Assembly (NCBI RefSeq): GCF_000499845.2 | Contig: NC_023758.2 | Span: 40,841,524-40,905,523, forward strand | DNA: 64,000 nucleotides | Direction: 5' to 3' | From: Phaseolus vulgaris | Taxonomy: Eukaryota > Streptophyta > Magnoliopsida > Fabales > Fabaceae | Made by a program: the position numbers and the translations under genes | Notes under the pieces: model-generated | Database searches by the model: none | Told to the model about the DNA's origin: nothing | What the model saw: the letters and a program-made list of their open reading frames with translations, nothing else | Part shown: piece by piece, positions 12,713-26,900 of the stretch | How positions within the stretch are numbered: position 1 is the first letter of the stretch | Layout: every line of letters begins with the position of its first letter

Positions 12713-13899
12713 ACAATCAATTTAGTAAAAAAAGTCGGTAAAACTAAAACAATCCAAAAAGTAATAAACAATGTTTGTTACAACTTGTTTAACCAGTAAT
12801 AACAAAGAGTTGTGACTAATAGAATATCAACCAAAAGATGACGCTAAAAACCATGGCTTTTGCATCTTTGTTTGAAAAGTTATTGTTTAATTAATATTTA
12901 ACAATGATTGGTGTAGTTGTTTGTTTTGTGAGTTTGATTAGTACAAACTAATTAATATATTGCTATGATGATAATAAGAAGAAAAAAAATTAATTTAGAC
13001 ATAAAATTTATTCAATATTTAGAAATTAATTGACTGCGCACTTAAAACTTAAAATATGATGTGTGACACATTAATGTGGTAATTTTAAGATTAATATTAT
13101 TAATTATGATTACAATATATCGAAATTTCATATTTATTAAAAATTATAAGATTTTATAATATATAAGTTCATCTCTTAATATAGTATCAGAATTATTTTG
13201 AATCTATTTTAATGAAAATTTGTTGGACTTATCAAATCATTTAAAAATTAAATTTAAAATATATTTTTTAATAATTAATAAACTTCTTAATAATTTAATA
13301 AGGAGAATCAAATTGTGATCAAAGCAACTTTCAACGACTTCCTAATGCCTACGATAGTTTTTGATGCTCCAAAGAGATAAGTCAACCGAGAGTGTATGTC
13401 GCATTTATGTGATGGCCAATTGGCTGGCAAAGGGCAACATCATATATATTGAAGACTGAGACATGGCTTCATGGATTTTCCACTTCAAATGTCCATCAAA
13501 GTTCATTAGTGGAAATGTTTTTATCACGAAATATACTGTGCTTCAACAAATTAAACACAGTTAAGGTAAAGAGAATGCGTTTTAAGAAGTTTGGTGAGAA
13601 ACCACATACAATTATTTTTTGTATAAAATAAGCCACATACATACCCCGTGCCTTGTAGAAAAATGCATAGAATGAACATTAAAATTTACCACATTTTATG
13701 TAAGTGGACATCACGAATTAGGCTTTGTCTGAATTTCGTTGACCAATCGAAGCAGGGTGATGGAATTGAGGCACGAGTGAGGAGAAGCACTACTACAGCT
13801 ACAAGCCAAATACAAGCCCAACAAGAAACAAAATACGAGCTTTCCACTACTCCAAAGCAACTCAATGAAAACTTTTGAACCTATATATATCTTTATGTT
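12713..13899. other. Intergenic DNA and upstream region of the ERF gene
   Basis: AT-rich to about 13320, then a more balanced stretch to 13899 that is probably the promoter and leader of the ERF gene. TATATATAT lies at 13882-13890, only about 10-18 bases before the first ATG. No protein-coding segment with an ATG start was supported here. Confidence 0.4.
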
Positions 13900-14667
13900 A
13901 TGTCTAACATGATTGCACTTGCATTAATGGGTGTGGAAGATCAAAAGCAAAGGGCGAAGGATGAGAGATTGTGTGAGAAAGTGAAGATGAAGAACAAGAG
14001 GAAGTTTGTTGGGGTGAGACAAAGGGCTTCAGGGAAATGGGCAGCAGAGATCAAAGACACTTCAAAGAAGATTAGGATGTGGCTTGGTACTTATCAAACT
14101 GCTGAGGAAGCTGCTCGAGCTTATGATGAAGCTGCTTGTCTCCTTAGAGGTTCAAACACTCGCACCAATTTCTCTACTCAAAGCTCTACTACCATTTCTA
14201 CAAATTCTCCTATATCTCTAAAACTTACAAATCTCCTTCATCGTAAAGCCATGTCAAATCAAACTCAACTTCAAAACCATCCCTCTGCTATAACTCCAAC
14301 TTTTCAAGGTGCAACTGCTCCCAATAACATCATGGTCATGGAACAAACCTCTGCTTCTAGTGGTCAAGCTCAGTCTTTGTTTGTGGTTCAGAACCAAGTC
14401 TCTAATAACTTGTATGGACTAGATATGAATATGATCGATTGTGCCATGGGTATCACACAAAATGCATCGCAGCTTCATTTCTCTTGGCCTTTAGCCCAAC
14501 AAAGGATTAACGAATTACCATTATCAAAAGATGGTTTCAATTTAGAAGGGCAGTTATCAGACTCGGTGTATGCCACCAATGAGTACCACCATTTGGAAGA
14601 TACATATGAATATAAGTATGAGTATGATGTCAATTATCCTCTCTCTCACTTTTTCTGCTTCACTTGA
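13900..14667 (+). CDS. RAP2-11: AP2/ERF transcription factor, RAP2.11 / ERN-like
   Basis: Single-exon gene of 255 codons. One AP2/ERF DNA-binding domain spans about residues 35-91, from [13 protein letters not shown] to RGSNTRTNF, with the core [17 protein letters not shown]. The basic stretch KMKNKRK just before it may be a nuclear signal. The domain matches the ERF clade of Arabidopsis RAP2.11 (a low-potassium response regulator) and the legume ERN nodulation factors. The C-terminal half is Gln/Asn/Ser-rich with an acidic, Tyr-rich end. Position between importin-5 and alpha-tubulin supports RAP2.11 orthology, because Arabidopsis has the same neighbours. Three in-frame ATGs (13900, 13909, 13927) are possible starts; the first is used here, but the close TATATATAT may favour 13927. 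Function in this species is inference. Confidence 0.88.
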   Translation: MSNMIALALMGVEDQKQRAKDERLCEKVKMKNKRKFVGVRQRASGKWAAEIKDTSKKIRMWLGTYQTAEEAARAYDEAACLLRGSNTRTNFSTQSSTTISTNSPISLKLTNLLHRKAMSNQTQLQNHPSAITPTFQGATAPNNIMVMEQTSASSGQAQSLFVVQNQVSNNLYGLDMNMIDCAMGITQNASQLHFSWPLAQQRINELPLSKDGFNLEGQLSDSVYATNEYHHLEDTYEYKYEYDVNYPLSHFFCFT

Positions 14668-14989
14668 TGAGGAAGAGAGTTCTGAAATGGCATGCTTTGT
14701 AGCTGCATACTCATAATATTACCCTGTATACATGTCATTTTCCCTAGAGGATAAATCAAGAGCACAAAATTTCAAGTTTCACCTCTGCTTCACCAAGTGT
14801 TTATAGGAATCAGTGAGAGGATTTATGGTATCATGGTACAAGCAAGTTTTACTCTGTCCAGAATGTAACTTCGATGTAACAATGCTTTTCAGCTCTTCCA
14901 AGTTAACCTGTACTGTGTATGATTGTACTGTGTATGATTGATGTCGCCTCAGACTTATTCACAACATTAATATAACCGAGGATCTATTG
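14668..14989. other. ERF gene 3' region
   Basis: Probable 3' UTR and flank of the ERF gene. It contains a 15-bp tandem duplication (GTACTGTGTATGATT twice, near 14910-14940). Nothing else was recognised. Confidence 0.4.
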
Positions 14990-15354
14990 GAAATTTAAAG
15001 CAAGTATATGAAGTTAACATTGAGTAATAACCTTAAACCAAATTAATCGTGATAAATCGACTATACATCTTGATTAATCCAAGATTAAGGACTATGTCCG
15101 TATTAATATAGATTTATCCAAAAAATGGTCCATTCCATCCAATTCTATAAATAGGTTGAAGTTGGGATATGTAAGGTTATATTGAATAACTTTTTTTTTC
15201 TTAACTATTCTAAACTAACTTGAGCATTAGAGTATCTTTTGTAGGTATATCTTTCTCGGACGCAAGATGTTATTCATCATACCCTGGACAAAGAAATTTC
15301 GGAGACTACTCAATTGTGCAGAAGGAGGAGACATACTCAGTACTTGTAAGAACA
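14990..15354 (+). mobile_element. 5' LTR of a Ty3/gypsy relic (left border uncertain)
   Basis: The right border is well placed: the sequence ends TTGTAAGAACA at 15354 and is followed by ATTGGCGTCCACCGTG, which has the look of a retrotransposon primer-binding site. Inside are TATAAATA at 15146-15153 and, 74 bases on, the motif TTGAGCATTAGAGT at 15220. The left border was not found and the start given is approximate, because no matching 3' LTR survives to define it. Confidence 0.6.
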
Positions 15355-15373
15355 ATTGGCGTCCACCGTGTAA
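15355..15373 (+). other. Retrotransposon primer-binding site
   Basis: ATTGGCGTCCACCGTG directly follows the LTR end. Similar TGGCGCCCACCGTGG sites follow the 5' LTR of many plant Ty3/gypsy elements as I recall them; the primer tRNA was not assigned. Confidence 0.5.
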
Positions 15374-15399
15374 CCAACAAGGACGTCGAAAAGATCTTA

Positions 15400-17130
15400 T
15401 GATAGCAACAAGGAACATGTCAAACGATAGGCAGAAATCAGTCGACAACGGAATGATCGAAGCATGCCAGATGGCTTAACTAATTGAACTACAGAGAGAA
15501 CTGACCAAATTAAAAATAATAATGCAAGAGCGACAATCATGTTAAGACAAGAGAACAAGTCTATGAAGATAAAATAAGAGAGGGGACTCATGCATTCCAT
15601 AGTCCTAAAGACAAGTATAACAAAGAGACCTATGTGATGGGGGGAGCGACAGTTTTAACTAGGCCAGTTGAGTAATAGACTAATACCTCAATCCATACCT
15701 TAGTCACGGTAAGGGAACCTGACGACACCCCTTTGCTGATGGCATAATAGATGTTAAGCTCCCATCCAACTGGAAGGGTCTAACAATAGATTGAAATGAC
15801 AAAATCACTTACCCAAACGAAAACATAAATGTTGATTTAACTAAGATAAGTTTGTACACCATAGATGATTTCCTCATATGCCGTGTAACTCCCACATCCC
15901 TAAAAGGGGGAGCCTTTAGTTGGCTCACCCGGATTCCCCCGTTGTTGATCGATTGCTATGACATATTGGTAGCCAAATTCGGAACACAAATCATGACAAG
16001 TCATCCACACCTCCTAACATCCATCACACTTGTGAGTATCTGACAAGAAAAAAAGAATCGTTGTCCTTGTTCATGGAAAGGTATCCTTAAACATCGGAAA
16101 CCTCAATCTCAAGGTAGCTTTGCATCATATGGTCACAACTTTAAGACCAAGACTTTCACATAGAGCTTATGTAGAAAACCAACAGTAAATCTAGACGAGC
16201 CACATCAAAAGAGCTGCAAAATTATGCAATTTGAAGAACTACGAGATTTCAAAAGTAAGGTCATGGCATAAATGACACGTGAAAAAATAAGAGAGGTATA
16301 TAAACCCAATAGACCCCACCCAACCTTGAAACTTATAAAACACTGAGTGCCAAGGTTCTCATAGTATACATTTCTCAATACAAATCGAGGTCATATTCTC
16401 GAGGAAGCTCTAAATGTCAAACTCATTTTGACGTTGGAAAATATCAACACTACCAAAAGCTAACACTCTCGAGCAGTGCAGATACCATCATGACTTCGGC
16501 CATGCTATCGATGAATGTCTGGCCTTGAAAGACAAGATTTGAAAATCTAATTCAGGAAGTCCACCTGTTTGTCAATGAGTAAGGATATCATACATTATCT
16601 TGTTCTCTAGAAAGAAGAGTTTACTATGACAGACAGGACTATTGGGATTAGCCATGCTGAGATGAGAATGACCGGCAAAGGCCGACACAAAGATCTAAAT
16701 CTAAAAGAGAATAAAATCAAGAAGCACCACTTTGAGTGGTGATTAACACCATCATTGATGGATTTTCCGAAGGAAGGGTCTCCACTTAAGCTAGGAAGTG
16801 ACAATAGTACAATCAGTCAATGTTCTGACCTCTCCTCCCTAAAGAAGATTGTCTCCAATCACATTCATGAATGTCAACTTCAAGGTTATCAACCTGATGG
16901 TCATAACAGTGGAGGTTGACAATTTCGCGGTAATAAAGATCTTAGACTAAGGGAGCTTAATAAACATTCTATATTGTAAAACCTTAAAAAAAACTACAAA
17001 TCCTCGAGAGAGAGACATCTAACCTTATGATGAGCAAATCATCAGGTTATCGAGAGAATGAATAGAAACAAGGAGATACATAAACTTATACACGTAGTTT
17101 GGATAAGGAGTCCTGCAAATTAGGATCATC
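15400..17130 (+). pseudogene. Ty3/gypsy gag-protease remains (Tat/Retand-like)
   Basis: A broken gag starts near 15400 (MIATRNMSNDRQK, then stop codons). A retrotransposon gag segment is readable at 15890-16035: LKGGAFSWLTRIPP followed by AKFGTQIMTSHPHLLTS, close to the usual LKGAA-W-RLPP...F pattern. Near 16060 KKESLSLFMERY is again typical gag. At 16860-16985 the gag-protease linker and protease active site are recognisable: MVITVEVDNFAVIKILD, a stop in place of a glutamine, then GSLINILY, which stands for the aspartic protease motif D-Q-G-S-S-x-D-I-L-Y. The reading then fades near 17110. Reverse transcriptase, RNase H, integrase and 3' LTR are absent, so the element is truncated and dead. 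Confidence 0.75.
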
Positions 17131-17756
17131 AAATTTTGATATCTCATCATTAATATATAAATAATAATTCTTTTCAACATAGTAAAGTATTAGTAATATT
17201 TTATTAACAATCATATTTTAAATATAATAAATTAATTAATTTAAATTTTAATACTTTAATATTTATTTTATTTTAATTATATAATTTGATTTATTTTAAT
17301 TCTAGTTTATACTTATTTTTTTAATTTATTTTAATATTAATTTTAAATATATTTTTATTAATAATAATTTAATACTATAATTTTTATTTTTATTTAAAAT
17401 TTAATTTATATTTTTGAAAACTAATTTTTTCATTAAATTACCTTTTAAATTTTAGTTTACACATTAATTTTTTACAAAATAAAAATTATTATATTGTATC
17501 AATTAAATCATGTAAAAAATTTATACTGATTTTCACTTACTTTTCGTCAATTCAAACAACTTTTTTTACTAAATTGTTTTCCTCTTCTTCTTTTTTCTCT
17601 TTTCACCGTTTTTCTAAAAATTTAACCGAGTACTTACTTTTTATGTTATCCAACCCTTCCACTATGTTACACGGTGGATTTACTAATTTACTGTGGAATG
17701 AGAAAATAGAGCGGAGAGTGGTGAGGTGAGTTACTGTTTACAATTGAATTTGTAGA
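17131..17756. other. AT-rich intergenic DNA
   Basis: Very AT-rich to about 17540 and then slightly mixed. No gene or element border was recognised. Confidence 0.4.
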
Positions 17757-17765
17757 TTTCAATAT

Positions 17766-18132
17766 GACTGTTTCTTCCTGCACCTCCATATCTTCTTCTG
17801 CCACCTCCATACACAACATGAAAATATATTTTTATCCTTCTTGTGTCACCCCATAGAATAGCTTCCGGATTATGTAATCCAGAAACTCATTTAAAAAAGA
17901 CTTCCGGACTACATAATCCAGAAGCTAAATAAGACTTTCGGATTATGTAATCCGAAAAGTAATCATGCATTGGAAAAAAGGCTTCCGAATTATGTAATCC
18001 GGAAGCTAATTACAAATTTGAAAAATGACTTCCAGATTACATAATCCGGAATATTATAGAGGGGCATTTTTGGAAATTTAGAAATTTATGGAGGTGAGAG
18101 AAGAAGGTATGCAGGTGCAGGAAGAAAGAGTC
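17766..18132. mobile_element. Mutator-type (MULE) MITE with perfect 9-bp target duplication
   Basis: A 367-bp element is flanked by perfect 9-bp direct repeats TTTCAATAT (17757-17765 and 18133-18141). Its ends are ~45-bp inverted repeats, 40 of 45 matching by eye: left starts GACTGTTTCTTCCTGCACCT, right (reverse complement) starts GACTCTTTCTTCCTGCACCT. A 9-bp duplication with long terminal repeats is diagnostic of the Mutator superfamily. It has no ORF. The interior holds five copies of a short palindrome, annotated separately. Confidence 0.88.
17861..18051. repeat. Five copies of a ~24-bp TTCCGGATTA palindrome
   Basis: Each copy follows CTTCCGGATTA-TG-TAATCCGGAAG or its reverse (centre CA), with a few mismatches, at 17862-17885, 17901-17924, 17935-17959, 17982-18005 and 18029-18051. 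Copies 1, 3 and 4 have TG at the centre; copies 2 and 5 have CA. Every copy is itself a near-perfect inverted repeat that could form a hairpin, and neighbouring copies could also pair with each other. Confidence 0.9.
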
Positions 18133-18141
18133 TTTCAATAT

Positions 18142-19650
18142 AAAGGGTGCGAAAGAAAGAGAATAATGGACCTAGGAGAAGCCCATCTTATGAATCAGCC
18201 CATAAAGAATGGACCTTTGGACATAATCGATTTAGAAGCTAGTAAAGATGGTCTGCCATAAGAAAAATGGTCAGGAATTATATTTTTACAAGGGAAGTCC
18301 GATTATATCTTTAATCATAATCAATTATGTCGATCTTAAACAAAAATTATGTTGAAATTATTGTAGTGAACCTTAATATTTTTTGTCATTAATAAAATTT
18401 TATTGCTAACATATCAAATTTTATAATTTTTCATAAACATATATTCAATTCTTTTTAGCAAAACATATTTCTAAAATTAAGTTGTAATATTCCTTTCATA
18501 CGAATTTTGAAAATTAAGTTATAATATTACTTTCATTCAAATTTACAATTTTTTTCTCTAATTCATTATATATATATATATAAACATACATATTTAATTT
18601 AATTATTTAAAATTTAATCTTAATAAAACAAATCTAAAGATATTTATAAATAATTAAATTAAACATCTAATTATTTTCTTCGCTTGAATCAATCATATCA
18701 TATCATCTATACATTTTTCACTTATTTCCATTCAATTTCTGTGTATTTAAATAATTTGATTTGTTTACTTTCTTTTCCTCTCTCTCTTTCCCTCTTTCCA
18801 CTCTTATTAATGATGATTCATTGGTTAATTTAACGGGTCATAATTATGACCCGTTATCATGTGTAACTCTTATCACATATCTTATCATTCATTCTATCTC
18901 ACGTCCACTTTTCTTTAAGAACGGAAAAATCTTTATTTAACTTTTTGCTAAATATATGAAAACAGATAAATGAATAATTAAATTTTGTCATTTGTTGATG
19001 AATCCCATTGTTTAAATGATTGGAGAGAGTAGACAAACCCTAGATTTAAAGTTCAAAGACGAAAATACTTTAGTATCTTATGTAAATCAATCTTAATTAT
19101 TAATAACAATCTTTTAAAAATTGAACACCTTTAGACTTATGTTAAAAAGAAATCAAACACAAGTCTCTTAAATTACTTAGGTTAGACTCGATATTCAATA
19201 ATGTCATTTACATTTACATATTTCAATATAAGTTGATAAAAACTAAATACAAGTGAGAAGTGAGACCTAGACCTACCTTTAAATTTATTTGGATTTGAAG
19301 AAATGAATTTAAGGTGAAAATGAGGGAAAAGTTGGATTGTTTTGATTAAGGAAAGGGTGGTGATATGTTAACATCATGAACAAAAATAAATACACATATG
19401 ACAAACAAATAAATTAATGTTTTAATTATATGACGAGAATGAAGAAAGAGTATATAAAAGTCTCTAAATTTGTGATAGGTGTAATTGATAAAATAGTTTT
19501 TTAAAATAAATAAAGATGTAAGATTACAAATATATCTTTGTAGTTAAAATTAAATTAAAATGAAATATAATTAAATTGTTTTATGTATAAACAAATTAAT
19601 TTTATGTAAAAAAAAATTACAACTTTTGACACATATATTTCACATAAATA
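18142..19650. other. AT-rich intergenic DNA with a possible LTR scrap
   Basis: A less AT-rich patch at 18150-18350 reads like a scrap of a retrotransposon LTR (AGAAGCCCATCTTATGAATC and similar), but no borders were found. The rest is AT-rich and holds nothing recognisable. Confidence 0.3.
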
Positions 19651-20035
19651 AAATTTCTAAATTACTAAAAATCTTAAATAAATACAAATCCTAAATAATT
19701 TAATATTTTTCTTAAATAAAAATATGAAATAAATAAAATTTCTACATTATTCAAAATCCTAGCTACAAATCTATATTATTTAATGTTTTATTTAAATAAA
19801 AATCTATAAATAAAAATCATAAATTATTCAAAATCTTAAATAAAAATCCTAAATTATTTAATGTTCTATTTAAACAAAAATCTGAAATAATTAAAATTAT
19901 TAAATTATTTAAAATCCTAAATAAATAAAAATCTAAATTATTTAATGTCATATTTAAAAAAAAATTAAAATACATAAATTTCTAAATTATTCAAAATTCT
20001 AAATAAATACAAATTATAATTTCTTTAATGATCTA
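19651..20035. repeat. Degenerate AT-rich tandem repeat, period ~82 bp, about 5 units
   Basis: The phrase AAATTTCTAAATTATTCAAA and its variants restarts at 19651, 19736, 19812, 19893 and 19976 (steps of 85, 76, 81 and 83). A second phrase, TTTAATGTTCTATTT and variants, recurs once in each unit. The copies have diverged by substitutions and small indels, so the array is old. Confidence 0.8.
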
Positions 20036-21165
20036 TTTTCCGTTTTATGAACATGATAAATTTATCTAGGTAGAATGCTTTTGCATCCTTAGTTAATGTA
20101 GTATTATATTATACTAATTCTCAAATATACTAAGATATATTTTCACCACAGTATAGTAAATAGAAGAATAATACTGCATTTATTCTTGAATAAACTAAAT
20201 ATAAAATGTCTTCACTTAACCATTTAATATATTTTAGTTTATGGTCAATTATAGTTTTTCATAATTATACTAATAAGTCTCATTTTTTTTAAAACACTTG
20301 CACATATGGATAAAAAGTCTTTTTTTTTGTAAATAAAAAACTATTAATAAAATAATTTCAGTCTTAAAAAATAAGTGGATATATGAACCCTTTAAAAAAA
20401 GATTAGAGTAGACAATATCATATATTTTTGGAACAGTGAAAAATACAATATACGAGGTTACACATATCACGAGCGAATAATGTATAATGGAAGTTCCTTT
20501 TTCTACAATTTGAATTTAAGAATTTGTATCATGCTTTTAAATTTCTTACCGTTAAGATTATGAATGCGTGGGATTGAGGAGGGATTATGATGAGGTGAGT
20601 GAATGAAAAAGAAGTTTGAAATTGAGAGTTGGGTGGACTTAAACATATCCCCACCTCCCTCGGGCGCCAAGGACCCACCACTTTAACCACCATTCACAAT
20701 GCTCCACTCATTCAAAAATATTTCAATAATTGCTGCCCATTCAAACCCATTTCTTTCTTTCACAACTTCTTTTCTCTCTTTTAACTTTCACTTTTCAAAA
20801 TAAATCATTTCTATTACTATAATAATATTAACATGTCTCGATACTATTTACATTTCGTAAACATATAATTAACAACTACTACGTAATAATAAGGATAAAA
20901 ATAATAATTTTAGCTTAATGAATGAAATCAACAAAATGTATTTTATCGCAACTCATTAATTTAAACTAAATTACTACTTTTTTTTTATCAGCTAAATTAC
21001 TACTTAAAAAAGGTAAAAGTCAATTATTTTACAGAAATTAAAAAACAGTTAAACTTAAAAATATTTAAATACAAAATTTAAGTAAACAAATCATGGGAAG
21101 AAGGCTCTAAATCTGATTAAAAAATAAAATAATAACTCTAAATCTGTTGAGATATAAGTACCATT
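20036..21165. other. AT-rich intergenic DNA with one GC-richer island
   Basis: An island at about 20560-20770 contains CCCACCTCCCTCGGGCGCCA and pyrimidine-rich sequence and could be a regulatory region, but it has no ORF and no recognised match. The remainder is AT-rich. Confidence 0.3.
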
Positions 21166-21777
21166 ATAAAGCCAGGTTCATTCTCAAGCATTGATCCCTC
21201 TTTAGGTCAGACCAAAAGCCATTTCGTACATCCCAATTCAGGCGAATAAAGTTCATTCAGAACACTGGTTTCCTAAATGCCACAATAGGAACTCCTGATC
21301 TCAATTCTCAAGTATCCGTATTCATACAGGTTTTAGGAATATCATTTTTCCATGACATGCTCGCAGCTATTTGATTCGCGCGTCCCGAGAAGTTTTGGCA
21401 CTTACACCAAAATTAATCCAAACAAAACACTGAATATTAAAAACTTAAACAAGCGAACAGAAAAATGCAATTTAGTCATGATTTCCCGTACATGATTATT
21501 AAGGTAATCACTACGGGAATAAGGTAAAAATAGCGAGCATAAACATAAGAAATCAAATTTTGACATGGCCAATTCTGAATACATGATTGATGTCTCAAAC
21601 AACAGAATCCTAAATCACCAAATAGAAGCGTAAAGACGATCGATCACTTCACAGTTTGAATGGACTATATCACACAGGAATAAAAACAAAAAGAACGAAC
21701 AGTACGGGTGCAGGGCAATGTAACGAAGCATATACCCTTTTACTCGAAACAATTACAGTCATAACACCTTTAAATTA
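21166..21777 (-). other. Probable 3' UTR and downstream flank of alpha-tubulin
   Basis: This block, downstream of the tubulin stop on the minus strand, has distinctly higher complexity and GC than the DNA beyond it. The part nearest the stop is likely 3' UTR. No second coding region was recognised in it. Confidence 0.4.
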
Positions 21778-23784
<2,007 letters not shown>

Positions 23785-23920
23785 GTTTGGGATGGAAATG
23801 GAAGAGGGGGTTTTGGGTTGCAGAGAAGAAGAAGGGGGAAGGGAAGAAAGAGGAGAAAGAGGGTTAGGGATTTGAGAAGGCTTTGAGAGTGAGAGTGTCT
23901 CTGTTTACAAATATAACCCT
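23785..23920 (-). promoter_or_regulatory. Alpha-tubulin 5' leader and TATA-like element
   Basis: Upstream of the start on the minus strand is a pyrimidine-rich leader (CTCACTCTC and CTTCTTCTC runs). It is preceded by GTTATATTTG at 23918-23909, a plausible TATA element about 125 bases before the ATG. No leader intron was identified. Confidence 0.4.
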
Positions 23921-26900
23921 TCAAAATGGGATTTGATAAACGTTTAGAATCCGTGCCTCTTCACTCTCCGTTTGGCGCCAGCCTATCAGACCCCACTCCC
24001 CTCACATCCCATCCTTTCCGCATCTCATACACACATCTAATTTTTAAATTTATCTTTTTTTATTCAACTATTAAACTAAATACTTTTCTAAATTATTTTC
24101 GTTTCATTCCGCTTTTATTACTCGTAACATTAAACTAAAAACCTTATTCATAATAAAATAACCAAAACAAAATAAAATTAAAATTCTTCATGGATATACA
24201 TTTTTTTCTATCATCTAACTTCTGTGTCCGATAAAGACATGTAAAAAAAAGAGTTTATTAATCACGAAAAAAAATATCTTCGTTATTTAACTTATGTTCG
24301 TTTAAACTTTTTACTACGTATTAAGCCGGCTGCAAATAACATAAATTAAATTATTATTTTTATTATAGTTAACTTGTGAAGTAATTTTAAATTATATATA
24401 TATATAACTATTTGGCCATTTAAATTTATATTAACTTGTTGATAAGTTATGTTATGTCATTTTATTGTAGTTATTAAAAAAGTAGGGTGAAATCAAGATA
24501 GGTGTGCTAATTTGATTATATATTTATTTGTTTCTAAAATTTAAATTCATATACATGTTCATTCTCGATTTTCGATATTTGATAGGCATAAAATTTAGGT
24601 TTCTAAATATTTATCATGAATTCAGTATAAAAATAATTTTTTTTCAATGTTAAAGAATAATAAAAATTATAATAGCTAAAATGTTAAAATAAAATATTAA
24701 ATCATACTTATTTAAAAAAAGTTAAATATTATTTATTTTAATATTGATATTCTATTATAGGTTTATTTGTCATTCTTAAGAGATGACTTATCAAGAATGA
24801 TTGTTGTTAGGCAAATTTTATTCTAAAGATACATTTATTTATTATGGTGTACTTATTTAAGCATGTTGATTAAGAGTGTTTAAAAATAGTTTACATGATA
24901 AAAAACAATGTTGCCATTTTTTTAACATAATTTTGCAGGCCGTATAAATTAACATGATACTACATATTTTCTTCTTCTTCACACTTGTAGCCTCGCAAAA
25001 TTCCCTTCCAATCTACTTTGTTTACTCACATTCTCTAATATTTGTCTCTTTCTATTCAATGGATTAAAAATAATTGAATACAATTGTCTTCTTAAATTTT
25101 ATGCAAAATTTTTAACTTTATGTTAATCTATATTTTGAAAATAACATAAATTAAATTATTAAATTAATTTTAAGTCTACATATATTATAAGATGTTTTTA
25201 TCTTTATTTGACTTGAAAATTGAATCATAGTTATACGTTTCATTTCATATTAAATTTATATTTCAGTTTCAATTAGCATAATTTTCGTATAAAAAGCAAA
25301 TTGAACAATATATTGTGTATAAATGTCATTGTTAGATACTATAAACCAAAACTTTGTTTATGAATAGTTTTCATAAGACAGCCTTCAATAGTATTTTTCC
25401 TTCAAGAAGATTTTTTTTTTATCTTCAATAATATTCAGACGTTAAGAGAATTGACTACATAACCATCTAGACAGATAATATTGCATTCAATGAAAAATAA
25501 ATCAACCCAGGAAAAAAATTGAAATTATGAGAAACGTTACCATAATACTTGTAACTAAAAAGAATTGTAGGGTTTAATTACAAAGAAATTTCTCTTTTAC
25601 TGAGGAGTTAAGAGAGTTGCAACATGATCATTTTAATATGTTATTGATAACAATAACACCAAAAATGACATAATAAGACACTTGTATAAGATTTATTCCA
25701 AAAATATAATTAAATTACATAAGTTGAACTGTAAATGAAAATGGTTGAAAGAAAATCCGAAATAATCAAATTATTCGCTTATAAAAGGGGTAAAATAACC
25801 AAAATGTGTAAAATACCTTCTCTCTTCTAATCTTTCACATCCAATTACGTTATAATTTCAACGATATTTACTTACTATGTTTTTGAAAAAAAAAAAACGT
25901 AAAAAACAAAAGAGAAATAAAACATTATTTTCTATTAATGTTGATTGACTGTAATAAAAAACGCACAAAAGTCAAAAATTACTCTTATAGCAAGATTGAA
26001 ATGGCTCAAAGACTAATAAAACAGAAGTTTGAATTGAAAATCATCTTCAGTGATATTTTGAGAAGATCCAAAAACTTAGACAAAATATAAGTTAATTAGA
26101 CAAAAGTACACGGAACTATGTAACCGAATAATTATACTTAAATTGATCATTAATCAAATTAGTCATTAATTAAGCTATTTGTTATTTAAATATATTGTTT
26201 GTCACAAAAGCTATTAGTCACTTGTTGTACTCCTTTAGCAAATTCTTTATGTCATTTAGAGAGAGAAGTTAATTAAATTATACAAAGTAAAAGCAAATAA
26301 TTAATGATATAATGAAATTCACTTCATATATATTATGAAGTGAAAAGAAAGTAAATTTAGATCAAAGATTGTTGGAGTGAATAAAGACAAAAAAGTAAAA
26401 CTAAATAAATATTTATTTGAGTAAGTAAACATAAAAATGTAAGAAAATTGATTAAAGGTGATTTGAATACAATTTTCTGTGAAGAGAATCAAACATGTAT
26501 AAAAAAATTGTTATTTCAAATATCTAACAATTTTGTAGTGTTGTTTTTATTCTTTGTCACTGGCTATAATAAATTCAATACTGAAATAAATAAATAAATG
26601 TTAAATAAGACAAGAAAACTATTTTAGTTTAAGAAAACTATTTTTTAGTCATAAAATTAATTCATGTATTTATTGTTTTCTTTTGAAAAATATAATTGCA
26701 TATATATCATTCTTAATTTTAAATATATTATCAATAGAGGTTTTTGTTATTTTTAATAATACTCTTTTTATTCAATAACATGCTTTAAACACTATATTTT
26801 AAAAAAATACTATAATTTATTTTTATATATTACTTTTGATACTACAATTACAAGCTATATTGACTGTAATATAACTTTTTTATTATAACAAACAGTAATT

